64,000 bases of DNA from Paracoccus aminophilus JCM 7686 (GCF_000444995.1 NC_022042.1:54165-118164); one strand, 5' to 3'. Counted from the first letter of the stretch, positions 1-9,351 are shown. Made by a program: numbers and translations. Notes: a model not told the origin generated them from the sequence alone.

Positions 1-68
1 TCATCGACCACACCAGCCGCCTTTATGCGCTGCGTGGCCTTCAGGAAAAGCTGCGTCTGGCCAGCTAG
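1..68 (+). CDS. C-terminal end of an unidentified protein (cut by window edge)
   Basis: An open frame enters from the left edge and ends with TAG at 66-68. About 21 residues are visible (IDHTSRLYALRGLQEKLRLA then S). The frame is Arg/Leu-rich with codon use normal for this DNA, so it is probably the tail of a real gene. The family cannot be named from so little sequence. Confidence 0.45.
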   Translation, partial: IDHTSRLYALRGLQEKLRLAS

Positions 69-92
69 GACCAGACGCCGGGGCCGGGCGGT

Positions 93-1379
93 CTATCCCT
101 TGGGATAGACCTCTCGAGCGCGCCAATAAAAAAGGAAGGCAATCGCCGCCTCGGCCGCGAGCAGGCCAAAGACCAGCTGATAGGCTTGAAGCGGATATTC
201 GGGCCCGCTTTCGGTCATCACGGGCTCATAGAAATCAATCAGATAGCCGGTCATCGCTTGGTGAAGAAAGACCCCACCGATCTGGGCCGTATTCATCAAA
301 GTCAGCCCCCGCGCGACATATTCCTTGGGAAAAAGGCTGCGGGAATAGGCGAAGACAAGCGGCCCGAAGGCGCCAAAAAAGCCGAGCCCCGCCAGAAAGA
401 ACGGCAAAATGCCTCGCGGGATTTTGGTGAAGGTGAGGGCCAGCAGGAAGAGAAAAGTCACGCTGCTGCCGATCAGAATGGGCTTGCGGTAGCTTTTGAA
501 GCGACGGTCGGACATACCCCAAAGGAAGGTTCCGAGCGCCGCCAAAGCGCCATTTGCCAGCAAAGTATTGCCGCGCTCGACCAGCTCCATCCCATAGATA
601 TCATGCAGCCAGGGCCCGCCCCAGAGCCCGAGAATGACCGAAGACGGGCCGACCGTGATGACCTGCATCGCCATGACCGGCGCGAAACCCGGCATGCGGA
701 TGACCTGCCCCAGCCCGGCGAAGGAGGACCGTAAAAGCTTGCCAATCTTGTCTTTTTTCCGGGGCTGACGGGGCGCTTCATCCTTCATCGAGAGCGCAAT
801 CGCCAGAAACACCACCAGCCCGGCAATCGCCGCCGCCCAGAAAACGCTGCGCCATCCGTAGGTTGCGGCCGCCGAGGCGAGCGGCGCGGTCGCGGCCAGC
901 ATCCCCACCATGCCGCCGCCCATCTGGATCCCGATCATCGTCGAGAACCGGCTCGGGGAAAAGCGATGGGCATAGACGGCGAGCGGCGCCATCAGAAAGC
1001 TGGAACAGCCCATGCCGATGATCAGCCGCCCGACCGCAAGCTGCACATAAGTTGTGCCGGTCGCGAAGACCGCGCAGCCCGCCAGCATGACCGCGAGCGA
1101 GCCCAAAATGACCCGCCTCGGGCCGAAAACATCGACCAGAACCCCAACCGGGATCTGGCAAAGCGCAAAGGAGAGAAAGAAGAAAGACACCAGCCGCGAC
1201 AGCTCGGTCGCGTTCAGATCGAGCTCGCGCGAGACATCCGGCGCGATGACGCCGACCGAATTGCGCAGGAATGTGCTGAGCATATAGAGCAGCAGGCACG
1301 AGGCCACGAGATAGATTGTGCTGCGCGTCAACCCATCCGAGGGGCGCGCGTCCTCCTCTATATCTCCTTGAACTGTCAT
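93..1379 (-). CDS. Major facilitator superfamily transporter
   Basis: A 428-residue, very hydrophobic protein with about 12 predicted membrane spans. The MFS motif A region (GVLVDVFGPRR, residues about 79-89) follows the second span, and a basic central loop (PRQPRKKDK) separates the two six-helix halves. The family moves small solutes by proton- or ion-coupled symport or antiport in the inner membrane. The substrate is not evident. The ATG at 1379 was chosen because a longer frame would run into the LysR gene; it lies only 5 bases after that gene's stop, so the two genes probably form one transcript with the regulator first. Confidence 0.85.
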   Translation of the reverse strand: MTVQGDIEEDARPSDGLTRSTIYLVASCLLLYMLSTFLRNSVGVIAPDVSRELDLNATELSRLVSFFFLSFALCQIPVGVLVDVFGPRRVILGSLAVMLAGCAVFATGTTYVQLAVGRLIIGMGCSSFLMAPLAVYAHRFSPSRFSTMIGIQMGGGMVGMLAATAPLASAAATYGWRSVFWAAAIAGLVVFLAIALSMKDEAPRQPRKKDKIGKLLRSSFAGLGQVIRMPGFAPVMAMQVITVGPSSVILGLWGGPWLHDIYGMELVERGNTLLANGALAALGTFLWGMSDRRFKSYRKPILIGSSVTFLFLLALTFTKIPRGILPFFLAGLGFFGAFGPLVFAYSRSLFPKEYVARGLTLMNTAQIGGVFLHQAMTGYLIDFYEPVMTESGPEYPLQAYQLVFGLLAAEAAIAFLFYWRAREVYPKG

Positions 1380-1384
1380 GGTTT

Positions 1385-2305
1385 TTAGAACTCCATGAGG
1401 CCCTTGGCCTCGTCCAGAATGAGCTCGCGCATCCGGTTGACGCTTGCCAGATTGAGCGTCTCGTCGCTTTGCGCGATCCAGAAGGGATCGCCCGCCGAGG
1501 TCCATTGATCTGCCAGCCCGACCAGTCGGCCCTCGCGCAGATAATCAAGGACGAGATAGCTCCAACCAAGAAACGGGCCATGACCCGCAAGTCCCGCCGA
1601 AACGACGATTCCATAATCGGTGAACGTGTGGCGCGGCCCTTCCTTCGGCAGCCGTCGCTTGGAATTCAGCGCCCATTGGCTCCAGGTCAGATAGGCGTGG
1701 CGCGGGTCGTTGAGATCGATCAGATCGACCGGCGAGAGATCGTCGAGCGGCGCCTCGGCGGACAATTTCGCGCGCACCTCGGGCGTGCAGACCGGCATGA
1801 CCGACTGCTTGCAGATCCGCCAAGCCTTGCGGCCCGGGAAGCTGCCGGCGCCGCGCGTGAACCAGAGATCAACCATGTCGTGGATCTCTTCCTGGCTCAT
1901 GTCGGTCGTCAGCACGCGCAGCTTGATCTCGGGCGCGGCCTCTTTGAACCGGGCGAGGCGCGGCATGATCCAATGGGTGGCAAATGAGGACGAGCAGAGC
2001 AGCGTCACCGTGTTCGGGTCATTGCGCGCGCGTCGGATCGCTCGGGCCGAGGCCAGAAGCGCCGACATGGTTTCCCGCACCTGCCCCAAGACGACGCGGC
2101 CCTCGAAGGTGAGGTCTGTCGCGCGTCCGCGCCGGAGGAAGAGCTTGATGCCCAATCGCTCCTCAAGCGTCTTGATCCGGTAGCTGATCGTCGGCTGCGT
2201 GACGTTCAGCTCTTCGGCGGCGGCGGTGAAGCTGCCAAGGCGGACGGCCGCGTCAAAGGCGATGAAGCCCGGGGCATAGAGGTCGAGTTCGCGCAGGTCA
2301 TCCAT
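1385..2305 (-). CDS. LysR-family transcriptional regulator (GcvA-like)
   Basis: 306 residues. The N-terminal winged helix-turn-helix is clear (GSFTAAAEELNVTQPTISYR, residues about 24-43, then KTLEERLG), followed by a periplasmic-binding-protein-like effector domain (about 95-300). The form resembles GcvA/AmpR-type LysR proteins. It is divergent from the ABC-transporter operon starting at 2700 and lies directly upstream of the MFS gene on its own strand, so either could be its target. The gap to 2700 is the natural place for its binding site. Confidence 0.9.
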   Translation of the reverse strand: MDDLRELDLYAPGFIAFDAAVRLGSFTAAAEELNVTQPTISYRIKTLEERLGIKLFLRRGRATDLTFEGRVVLGQVRETMSALLASARAIRRARNDPNTVTLLCSSSFATHWIMPRLARFKEAAPEIKLRVLTTDMSQEEIHDMVDLWFTRGAGSFPGRKAWRICKQSVMPVCTPEVRAKLSAEAPLDDLSPVDLIDLNDPRHAYLTWSQWALNSKRRLPKEGPRHTFTDYGIVVSAGLAGHGPFLGWSYLVLDYLREGRLVGLADQWTSAGDPFWIAQSDETLNLASVNRMRELILDEAKGLMEF

Positions 2306-2699
2306 AAACGATCTGTCTTCTTTCCATAAAGATGATTCGATTGAGCTATAACATATTTCGGCAGTCTAATAGATTTCGAATTCAGGTCTAGGAGATGTCG
2401 GCCGCAGGTGGCATCGCGAACCTGCTTGCGGCTGAGGGGCCGCGCCCGGCATTCTTCTCACTGCGGTAGCTCGGGTCGTGGCGACGTCGATCTGGGGTGT
2501 GACGGGCGCGCCGTCCGCCAAGCTCTTGTCCGCCCCGCCTCTCGTCCAAGGCTCATCGGCAAGCGACGCTTCCGGACCTCAAATGGTCGGTTCTGATGAA
2601 GTCATAACGAATTTCGATTTCGATATCCCCGCGCCCCTTCATAGGCTTTCCCAAGATCGGCTGGCAGGAGAGGACCCGCCCGCCACGGGGAGGAAACAG
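2306..2699. other. Divergent control region between LysR and ABC-transporter operon
   Basis: A 394-base gap that is AT-richer near the LysR gene (about 2310-2385). It holds several T-N11-A spacings of the kind LysR proteins bind, but no single dyad stands out. The translational signal for the downstream gene (GGGGAGGAAACAG before ATG 2700) is clear. A frame reads upstream from 2700 to about 2478, but it lacks a sensible signal peptide in that form, so I treat it as leader. Confidence 0.5.
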
Positions 2700-3746
2700 A
2701 TGCAAAAGACCCTTATCGGGCTGGTGGCGATGGCCACCGGTGCAAGCCTGCTTATGCCTGCTGGCGCGATTGCACAGGACAAGCTGTCGATCATGAGCTT
2801 CGGCGGCGCCTATCAGGAGGCCGAGCGCAAAGCCGTCTTCGAGCCCTATACCGCCGAGACCGGCATCCGCATCATCGAGCAGGAATATGGCGGCGAGATC
2901 GCCAAGATCAAAGCGATGATCGAGGCCGGGAACACCACGCTCGATGTGGTCGATGTCGATGCGCCGACGCTGCGGCAGGGCTGCGACGAAGGAATTTTCG
3001 AGATGATCGACTGGCCGAAGATCGGGCCGGAAAGCGAATGGCTCGACGGCACGGCCTCGGAATGCGGGGTCGGCAATATCGTCTATTCGACGATTTTGGC
3101 CTATGACACCGAGAAGCTGACCGATGGGCCGAAAACCATCGCCGATCTCTTCGACACCCAGAAATTCCCCGGCAAACGCGGGCTGTGGAAGAACCCGGTC
3201 ACCAACCTCGAATTCGCGCTCTTGGCCGAGGGCGTGCCGCCCGGCGAGGTCTACGAGACGCTGATGACGCCGGAAGGGCTCGACCGCGCTTTCGCGAAAC
3301 TCGACACGATCAAGGGCGATATCCTGTGGTGGGAGGCGGGCGCACAAGCGGCCCAGCTTCTGGCCTCGAATGAGGTGGTGATGACCACCGCCTGGAACGG
3401 GCGCATCTATGATGCCAACCGCGAGGGCCGCAAATTCGCCATCGTCTGGGACAATCAGATCCTCGATTCGATGTTCTGGACCATTCCGAAAGGCGCCAAG
3501 AACATCGACGCCTCGATGGCGTTCATCCATTACGCGGTTGAACCGAAGGTGCTGGCGGCGACGACGAAATACATCCCCTACGGCCCGGTTCGCTCGACCG
3601 CCGTCGCTTTCGTCGCGCCCGAGGATGCCGCGAACCTGCCGACCAGCCCCGAGAATATGAAAAGCGCGCTCATGCTCGACAATGGGTTCTGGGGCGATCA
3701 CGGCGAGGAAATCCGCCGCCGCTTCGTCAACTGGCTCGCGCAGTAA
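2700..3746 (+). CDS. ABC transporter substrate-binding protein, spermidine/putrescine (PotD) type
   Basis: 348 residues. A signal peptide is visible (MQKTLIGLVAMATGASLL then MPAGAIAQ, cleavage near residue 25), so the protein is periplasmic. The mature part starts KLSIMSFGGAYQEAE, typical of PotD/PotF-like binding proteins of the polyamine/opine/thiamine class. ATG 2700 is preceded by GGAGG at good spacing and gives a proper signal sequence. It heads the operon of binding protein, ATPase and two permeases. A creatinase 8 kb downstream suggests that creatine or another guanidino compound could be the ligand; that is inference. Confidence 0.88.
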   Translation: MQKTLIGLVAMATGASLLMPAGAIAQDKLSIMSFGGAYQEAERKAVFEPYTAETGIRIIEQEYGGEIAKIKAMIEAGNTTLDVVDVDAPTLRQGCDEGIFEMIDWPKIGPESEWLDGTASECGVGNIVYSTILAYDTEKLTDGPKTIADLFDTQKFPGKRGLWKNPVTNLEFALLAEGVPPGEVYETLMTPEGLDRAFAKLDTIKGDILWWEAGAQAAQLLASNEVVMTTAWNGRIYDANREGRKFAIVWDNQILDSMFWTIPKGAKNIDASMAFIHYAVEPKVLAATTKYIPYGPVRSTAVAFVAPEDAANLPTSPENMKSALMLDNGFWGDHGEEIRRRFVNWLAQ

Positions 3747-3760
3747 AGGGGGCGGTGGTG

Positions 3761-4888
3761 ATGAATATGGCTGGCAGTTTCACCGAGGCGCACAGGGCCG
3801 GGGGGCAACCCCCCTCGGCTGCCCGCGACCGGGTCGAGTTCCGCGCGGTGCAGAAATCCTATGATGGGACCAATCTGGTCGTGCGCGATCTCAATCTTGC
3901 GGTGCGCGAGGGCGAGTTTCTGACGATGCTCGGGCCCTCGGGCTCGGGCAAGACCACGACGCTGATGATGCTCGCGGGCTTTGAGCGGCCGACGCTTGGC
4001 CAGATCTTGCTGGACGGCAAGCCGGTCGAGGCCTTGCCGCCCGAGCGGCGCAACATCGGCATGGTTTTCCAGAATTACGCGCTTTTCCCGCATATGACCG
4101 TGGACGAAAACATCGCTTTCCCGCTGCGCTATCGCGGCATCCGGGGCGAGGCCGCGCGTGAGCGGGTGCGCAAGGCCCGTGCGATGGTCCATCTCGACGC
4201 GATGGCGGACCGGCGTCCGGGGCAGCTCTCGGGCGGCCAGCAGCAGCGGGTCGCCTTGGCGCGCGCATTGGTCTTTGAACCAGCGCTCGTCTTGATGGAC
4301 GAGCCTCTGGGCGCGCTCGACAAGCAGCTGCGCGAGCATATGCAGCGCGAGATCAAGCAGATCCAGACCGAGCTCGGCATCACCATGGTCTATGTCACCC
4401 ATGACCAATCCGAGGCGCTGAACATGTCCGACCGCATTGCGGTGTTCCATGACGGCGTGATCCAGCAATTGGCTGATCCGGTGACGCTCTACACTCGCCC
4501 GGCCAATGCGTTCGTTGCCGGATTCATCGGGGAAAACAACCTGATCCCCTGCCAAAACGCCGAGCCGGGTCTGGTCATTTGTCCCGACGGCACAAGGCTG
4601 CGCGCGACCGGCGCGGTAGCCGGGACAGGTCGCAGCTATCTGAGCATCCGCCCCGAGCGGCTGCGCATTCTGCCCGCGCTCAGCGATGTCACCGCGAATG
4701 TCTTTGACGCGCGCCTGACCGAGATGGTGTTCCAAGGCGATCACGTCAGCCTGCGCGTCTCGGCCTTGGGGCAAACCGATCTCGCCCTGCGTGCCGATGC
4801 TGCCGATCTGCGCGGTCTCGCGCCGGGCGATGCGCTGCGTCTGAGCTGCCGGATCGAGGATTGCCTGATCGTCGGGGACGCACCATGA
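3761..4888 (+). CDS. ABC transporter ATP-binding protein, PotA type
   Basis: 375 residues. ABC ATPase domain at about 26-260 with Walker A GPSGSGKTT (58-66), Q-loop region VFQNYALFPH, signature [15 protein letters not shown], Walker B LVLMDEPLGALD and switch histidine in YVTHDQSEAL. A C-terminal TOBE-like regulatory domain follows (about 280-375). It powers import through the two permeases. Two GTG codons lie just upstream (3755, 3758), but ATG 3761 is better spaced from AAAGGGGG. The gene starts 14 bases after the binding-protein stop and its TGA overlaps the permease ATG (ATGA at 4885). Confidence 0.93.
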   Translation: MNMAGSFTEAHRAGGQPPSAARDRVEFRAVQKSYDGTNLVVRDLNLAVREGEFLTMLGPSGSGKTTTLMMLAGFERPTLGQILLDGKPVEALPPERRNIGMVFQNYALFPHMTVDENIAFPLRYRGIRGEAARERVRKARAMVHLDAMADRRPGQLSGGQQQRVALARALVFEPALVLMDEPLGALDKQLREHMQREIKQIQTELGITMVYVTHDQSEALNMSDRIAVFHDGVIQQLADPVTLYTRPANAFVAGFIGENNLIPCQNAEPGLVICPDGTRLRATGAVAGTGRSYLSIRPERLRILPALSDVTANVFDARLTEMVFQGDHVSLRVSALGQTDLALRADAADLRGLAPGDALRLSCRIEDCLIVGDAP

Positions 4889-5651
4889 CGCTCGCCGCCG
4901 ATCTTCCCGCGCTCGCCCGCGCCGTCCGCCGGTCTGACCGGCCCGGACGGCGCACGGCTTTGTCGCTCTCGCTGCCGCTGACCGGCTTCTTGCTGGTCGC
5001 TTTCTTTCTGCCCATCGCCTTCCTGCTCGCCGCTGCGATCAAGAACCCCGAGACGCGTCAGGTTCTGCCCGAGACGCTGGTCGCGATGCAGGATTGGGAC
5101 GGGGTAGGGCTGCCGCCCGACGCGGTCTTTGCCGCCTTTCACGACGATCTCGTCCGCGCGCAGGCCGAGCGCACCGCCGCCATGCTGGGCAAGCGCCTGA
5201 ATTACGAGCTCTCGGGCAGTCGCAGCGCCGTGGTCGCCGCGAGCCGCCTTGCCGCCAAGACCCCGGCTGAGAGCTTCCGCGCCGAGCTGCTGCAATCGGC
5301 GCGGATCTGGACCGAGCCCGCGATTTGGCAGGTGATCCAGCGCAATGGCTCGGCGCAGACGTCCTATTATCTGCTGGCCGCGCTCGATCTGACGCGGGAT
5401 GCCGAGGGCAAGATCACCCGCGCCGATCCCGATCAGGCGATCTTTCTGTCGGTGCTGGGCCGCACGCTTCTGATCGCGGGCATGGTCACGCTTGGCACCT
5501 TGCTGCTGGGTTATCCGGTCGCCTATGTGCTGACGCTGGCGCCGCGCAATGTCGCGAGCCTCATGCTGCTGATGGTGCTCTTGCCGCTCTGGACCTCGCT
5601 TTTGGTGCGCACGACGGCTTGGGTGGCGCTCTTGCAGACCGATGGGATCAT
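4885..5651 (+). pseudogene. ABC permease (PotB type), 5' part, interrupted by Tn3-family transposon
   Basis: The first 255 codons of the inner-membrane permease: first membrane span at about 33-55, a long periplasmic stretch (about 57-180), then further spans. Coding stops being native at the transposon boundary. The broken frame runs 12 codons into the inverted repeat and ends at TAA 5686-5688, giving a 267-residue product without the EAA loop that docks on the ATPase. The rest of the gene is at 9352-9814. Joining 4885-5651 to 9352-9814 gives 1230 bases, an exact 410-codon frame, so the gene was intact before insertion. The truncated protein should not work as a permease. Confidence 0.93.
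5647..5651. repeat. Target-site duplication ATCAT, left copy
   Basis: ATCAT directly precedes the left inverted repeat and recurs directly after the right one (9347-9351). A 5-bp direct duplication is the Tn3-family signature. Confidence 0.95.
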
Positions 5652-5689
5652 GGGGTCTGATGCCGGAGAGTGCAGAATCCTACGCTAAG
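5652..5689 (+). repeat. Left terminal inverted repeat (IRL) of the Tn3-family transposon
   Basis: 38 bases beginning GGGGTCTGATGCCGGAGAG, an exact reverse complement of 9309-9346. The GGGGTC start and TAAG end match the Tn3 subgroup. The tnpR stop codon (5685-5687) lies inside this repeat. Confidence 0.96.
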
Positions 5690-6296
5690 CGCTGAGAACC
5701 CGTTTCCCGTAATCGCGTAGATTGCCGTTCGGGTCGACATATCGGTAGAGTGTGACCGGTTTGACCCCCAATTCCTTACAGAGTTCTGAAACCGATGTGT
5801 CGCGGCTAGCCATTGCGGCCTGAGCCATGCGGACCTGCGCTTTCGTCAGCGCAAACTTTCTTCCTCCCTTTCGGCCGCGCGCGCGGGCGGCTTGGAGCCC
5901 CGCCATCGTGCGTTCGCGGATCAACTCGCTTTCAAATTCGGCAAGCGCAGCAAAGATGCCGAATGAAAGCCTTCCAGCCGCAGTCGTTGTGTCAATCTGC
6001 GCCCCTTGCCCGGTGAGAACTTTGAGGCCAACGCCACGCTCGGACAGCATGCTGACGGTTTTGACAAGGTGGTGGAGGCTGCGCCCCAAGCGGTCGAGCT
6101 TCCACACGATCAGCACATCCCCCTCACGCAATGCTTTGAGGCAGGCCTCCAGACCGGATCGGTCATCCTTCTTGCCGGACGCCAGATCTGAGTAGATCTG
6201 GTCCTCCTCGACGCCGGACGCGATCAATGCATCTCGTTGCAAGTCGAGGGACTGGCTGCCGTCAGCTTTCGAAACCCGCGCATAGCCGATCAGCAT
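5685..6296 (-). CDS. tnpR: Tn3-family resolvase (serine recombinase)
   Basis: 203 residues. N-terminal serine-recombinase domain with the catalytic serine in YARVSKADGSQS (Ser9), conserved arginines in KLDRLGRS (about residues 66-73), the long E-helix (GIFAALAEFESELIRERT) and a C-terminal helix-turn-helix (VSELCKELGVKPVTLYRYV, about 169-187). It resolves cointegrates at the res site between itself and tnpA and normally represses both genes. The stop codon is inside the left inverted repeat, so the element has no spare DNA on this side. Confidence 0.96.
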   Translation of the reverse strand: MLIGYARVSKADGSQSLDLQRDALIASGVEEDQIYSDLASGKKDDRSGLEACLKALREGDVLIVWKLDRLGRSLHHLVKTVSMLSERGVGLKVLTGQGAQIDTTTAAGRLSFGIFAALAEFESELIRERTMAGLQAARARGRKGGRKFALTKAQVRMAQAAMASRDTSVSELCKELGVKPVTLYRYVDPNGNLRDYGKRVLSA

Positions 6297-6416
6297 GTTT
6301 CACAAACGTTCGTTTGAGGTGTTCTGGAAAGCGGCGCGCTTTCGGCCATCCGAACAATTCCTTATTCAATATCTTAATCATCAATACGCAAACCATATGT
6401 AGAAAGCAAAAGAAAT
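6297..6416. promoter_or_regulatory. Probable res site and divergent tnpR/tnpA promoters
   Basis: This 120-base gap between divergent tnpR and tnpA is far more AT-rich than its surroundings. It holds short dyads, e.g. AAACG-TT-CGTTT at 6304-6315. In Tn3 elements this gap carries the three resolvase subsites and both promoters. The location is secure; the subsites were not resolved by eye. Confidence 0.6.
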
Positions 6417-9299
6417 ATGGCGCATCGTACTATCCTCACCGAGCGTCAGCGCTCAGTACTTTTTGATCTTCCGATCGATGAAACGGCGATGTTGCGCCAC
6501 TACATCCTTGCGGACGACGATCTGGAAATCATCCGCGCCCGCCGCCGCCCCCACAATCGTTTTGGGTTTGCTCTCCAGCTTTGCGCATTGCGCTATCCCG
6601 GTCGGTTGTTGACCCCGGGCGAGGTCATTCCAATGGAGATCACGCGCTTCCTGGCTGCACAGCTTGGGCTGAAGTCAGACGATCTGGCTGGATATGCAAG
6701 CCGCGAAGAAACGCGTCATGAACATCTGGCGGCCCTGCGGGATCTCTATAGCTACAAGATGTTCACTGGCCGAGGATCGCGCGACCTGAAGGCCTGGCTG
6801 GAGAGAACAGCCGAAACTGCCCGGTCGAACGAGGACTTGGCGCGGCGTTTCGTGGAACAATGCCGGGCGACCCAGACCATTCTCCCAGGGATCACGGTTA
6901 TCGAACGCCTTTGCGCGGATGCACTCGTTGCTGCAGAGCGACGGATCGACGCTCGGATTGCCGACCGGCTGGATGATGAGATGTGCAGCCGACTTGACGC
7001 CTTGCTGACGGAAATGGCGGACGGTTCTGTCACCCGCTTTGTCTGGCTGCGCCAGTTTGAGGTGGGCCAGAACTCGGCCGACATGAACCGGCTGCTCGGC
7101 CGGTTGGAATTCTTGCAGACCATGGCCGTGGACCGAACCGTCCTGTCGGGTGTGCCGCCCCACCGTATCGCGCGCCTCCGACGGCAAGGTGAACGTTACT
7201 TCGCCGGAGATCTGCGGGATATCTCCGGCGACCGCCGCCTTGCCATCCTCGCGGTCTGCGCTCTGGAATGGCGCAGTGCCATTGCCGATGCCGTGGTCGA
7301 AAGCCATGACCGGATTGTGGGGAAGACGTGGCGCGAGGCGAAACGCGTATGCGATGCTCGGGCAGATGACGCCAAGGCTGCTTTGAAAGACACCTTGCAG
7401 GGCTTCTCAAATTTTGGATCAGCTCTGCTGGAAGCACATGAAGATCAGGCCTCCCTGATCGAGGCCATTCAAAACGCCGGAGGCTGGTCATCGCTGAGGG
7501 GGCTTGTTTCCACCGCCGCCCAACTGACCGACACATTGGCGGCTGATCCACTGGCACATGTTGTTCACGGGTATCATCGCTTCCGACGCTATGCGCCGCG
7601 CATGCTCCGGGCGCTCGATATTCAGGCGGCCCCGGTGGCCGAACCGTTGCTTGCCGCCGCCGACATCGTCGCGGGTACGGAAACGACAACTACCCGGCCA
7701 CTGACCTTTCTGCGCCGGGCTTCGAAATGGCATCGACACTTGAATCACGACGATGGGAACCGGCTTTGGGAGGTGGCGGTCCTGTGCCACCTACGCGACG
7801 CATTCCGTGCCGGCGACATCTGGCTCGCACATTCCCGCCGGTATGGTGATCTCAAGGACGCGCTGGTTCCGACGGAAGTTGCCAGGGCCACGCCAAAACT
7901 GGCCATGCCGTTTGAACCGGAGCTCTGGCTCGCGGATCGAAAATCTCGCCTAGCAGATGGCTTGGAACGACTGGCCCGCGCCGCCAGGGCGGGTGCCATT
8001 CCGGGAGGTTCTATCGAAGATGGCGTGCTCAAGATCGACCGTCTGACGGCCGCTGTCCCCGAAGAGGCCGATGCCATGGTGCTCGATCTCTACAACCGCC
8101 TGCCAGAGATCAGGATCACAGACCTCCTGCTCGAAGTGGATGACGAGATCGGCTTTACCGAGGCCTTCACCCATCTGCGCACCGGCGTTCCATGCAAAGA
8201 CAGGGTCGGCATGTTGAACGTGCTGCTGGCTGAGGGGCTGAACCTTGGCCTCAGCAAAATGGCTGGGGCCACGAACACCCATGATTATTTCCAGCTCTCG
8301 CGCTTGTCGCGCTGGCATGTGGAAAGCGAGGCGATGGCACGCGCCTTGGCCATGGTGATCGAAGGTCAATCTGCCTTGCCGATGGCCCGGTTTTGGGGCG
8401 CAGGGCAGACCGCTTCGAGCGACGGGCAATTCTTCCCGACCACGCGCCAGGGCGAGGCGATGAACCTGATCAACGCCAAATACGGCCATGAACCCGGTCT
8501 GAAAGCCTATACCCATGTCTCTGACCAGTTCGGCCCTTTCGCCACCCAGACCATCCCGGCCACGGTGAACGAGGCCCCTTACATCCTGGACGGCCTGTTG
8601 ATGACAGACGCAGGTCAGAAAATCCGCGAACAGTATGCCGACACGGGCGGCTTTACCGACCACGTCTTCGCCGTCACTGCCCTTCTGGGCTTTCAGTTCA
8701 TCCCCCGCATCCGGGATCTGCCATCCAAGCGCCTCTACCTCTTCAATCCGGCATCCTGCCCGAAAGAATTGAAGGGGTTGATCGGCGGCAAGGTCAGGGA
8801 ACCTGTCATCAGCTCGAACTGGCCCGACATCCTACGCGCAGCGGCCACCATGGTGGCGGGCGCGATGCCGCCAAGCCAACTCTTGCGAAAATTCGCTGCA
8901 TATCCCCGACAGCATGAACTTGCGGTCGCATTGCGCGAAATCGGCCGGATCGAACGGACGCTGTTCATCATCGATTGGCTGCTGGATGCCGACATGCAAC
9001 GCCGTGCCCAAATCGGCCTGAATAAGGGCGAAGCGCATCATGCGCTGAAAAACGCCCTGCGCATAGGGCGCCAAGGTGAAATCCGTGATCGAACAGCCCA
9101 AGGCCAGCACTTCCGAATGGCCGGGCTGAACCTCCTCGCCGCCATCATCATTTACTGGAACACCAGACATCTCGGTCACGCTGTCGATAGTCGCCGCAGT
9201 GATGGTTTGGACTGCTCAGCAAACCTTCTGGCGCATATTTCACCCCTCGGGTGGGCGCACATCCTTCTCACCGGTGAATACAGGTGGCCCAAAAGATGA
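6417..9299 (+). CDS. tnpA: Tn3-family transposase
   Basis: 960 residues, normal for TnpA of this family (about 950-1000). The N-terminal part (RTILTERQRSVLFDLP) is the DUF4158-type DNA-binding region. The C-terminal half is the DDE catalytic domain: an aspartate in TASSDGQF (Asp669), the motif YADTGGFTDHVF (aspartates 742 and 748) and the glutamate in GRQGEIRDR (Glu888), followed by GLNLLAAIIIYWNT. These are the positions of the D-D-E triad in Tn3 and Tn4430. It binds the 38-bp ends and carries out replicative transposition. The frame is full length, so the transposon is probably still active. Confidence 0.97.
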   Translation: MAHRTILTERQRSVLFDLPIDETAMLRHYILADDDLEIIRARRRPHNRFGFALQLCALRYPGRLLTPGEVIPMEITRFLAAQLGLKSDDLAGYASREETRHEHLAALRDLYSYKMFTGRGSRDLKAWLERTAETARSNEDLARRFVEQCRATQTILPGITVIERLCADALVAAERRIDARIADRLDDEMCSRLDALLTEMADGSVTRFVWLRQFEVGQNSADMNRLLGRLEFLQTMAVDRTVLSGVPPHRIARLRRQGERYFAGDLRDISGDRRLAILAVCALEWRSAIADAVVESHDRIVGKTWREAKRVCDARADDAKAALKDTLQGFSNFGSALLEAHEDQASLIEAIQNAGGWSSLRGLVSTAAQLTDTLAADPLAHVVHGYHRFRRYAPRMLRALDIQAAPVAEPLLAAADIVAGTETTTTRPLTFLRRASKWHRHLNHDDGNRLWEVAVLCHLRDAFRAGDIWLAHSRRYGDLKDALVPTEVARATPKLAMPFEPELWLADRKSRLADGLERLARAARAGAIPGGSIEDGVLKIDRLTAAVPEEADAMVLDLYNRLPEIRITDLLLEVDDEIGFTEAFTHLRTGVPCKDRVGMLNVLLAEGLNLGLSKMAGATNTHDYFQLSRLSRWHVESEAMARALAMVIEGQSALPMARFWGAGQTASSDGQFFPTTRQGEAMNLINAKYGHEPGLKAYTHVSDQFGPFATQTIPATVNEAPYILDGLLMTDAGQKIREQYADTGGFTDHVFAVTALLGFQFIPRIRDLPSKRLYLFNPASCPKELKGLIGGKVREPVISSNWPDILRAAATMVAGAMPPSQLLRKFAAYPRQHELAVALREIGRIERTLFIIDWLLDADMQRRAQIGLNKGEAHHALKNALRIGRQGEIRDRTAQGQHFRMAGLNLLAAIIIYWNTRHLGHAVDSRRSDGLDCSANLLAHISPLGWAHILLTGEYRWPKR

Positions 9300-9308
9300 C
9301 CAAACGGC

Positions 9309-9346
9309 CTTAGCGTAGGATTCTGCACTCTCCGGCATCAGACCCC
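9309..9346 (-). repeat. Right terminal inverted repeat (IRR) of the Tn3-family transposon
   Basis: An exact 38-base reverse complement of 5652-5689, starting 10 bases after the tnpA stop codon. Confidence 0.96.
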
Positions 9347-9351
9347 ATCAT
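9347..9351. repeat. Target-site duplication ATCAT, right copy
   Basis: Second copy of the 5-bp duplication made by the transposon insertion; see 5647-5651. Confidence 0.95.

Larger units (their letters stand above)
5652..9346. mobile_element. Complete cryptic Tn3-family transposon (3695 bp)
   Basis: Bounded by perfect 38-bp inverted repeats starting GGGGTCTGA and ending TAAG (5652-5689 and 9309-9346), flanked by the 5-bp duplication ATCAT. It holds only a resolvase (minus strand) and a transposase (plus strand) read divergently from a short AT-rich gap, the order of the Tn3 subgroup. No passenger gene is present. Repeats and duplication are identical and both genes are intact, so insertion looks recent. 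Size and gene order recall the cryptic Paracoccus transposon Tn3434 as I remember it; identity would need a sequence comparison. Confidence 0.96.

Noticed and set aside
2553..3701. A 382-codon minus-strand frame opposite the PotD-type gene
   Set aside because: Antisense shadow; the plus-strand protein has a signal peptide, ribosome-binding site and family motifs.
4885..5688. Treating the PotB-type 5' part as a genuine 267-residue short permease
   Set aside because: The last 12 codons come from the transposon repeat, and the missing EAA half is present intact beyond the element.
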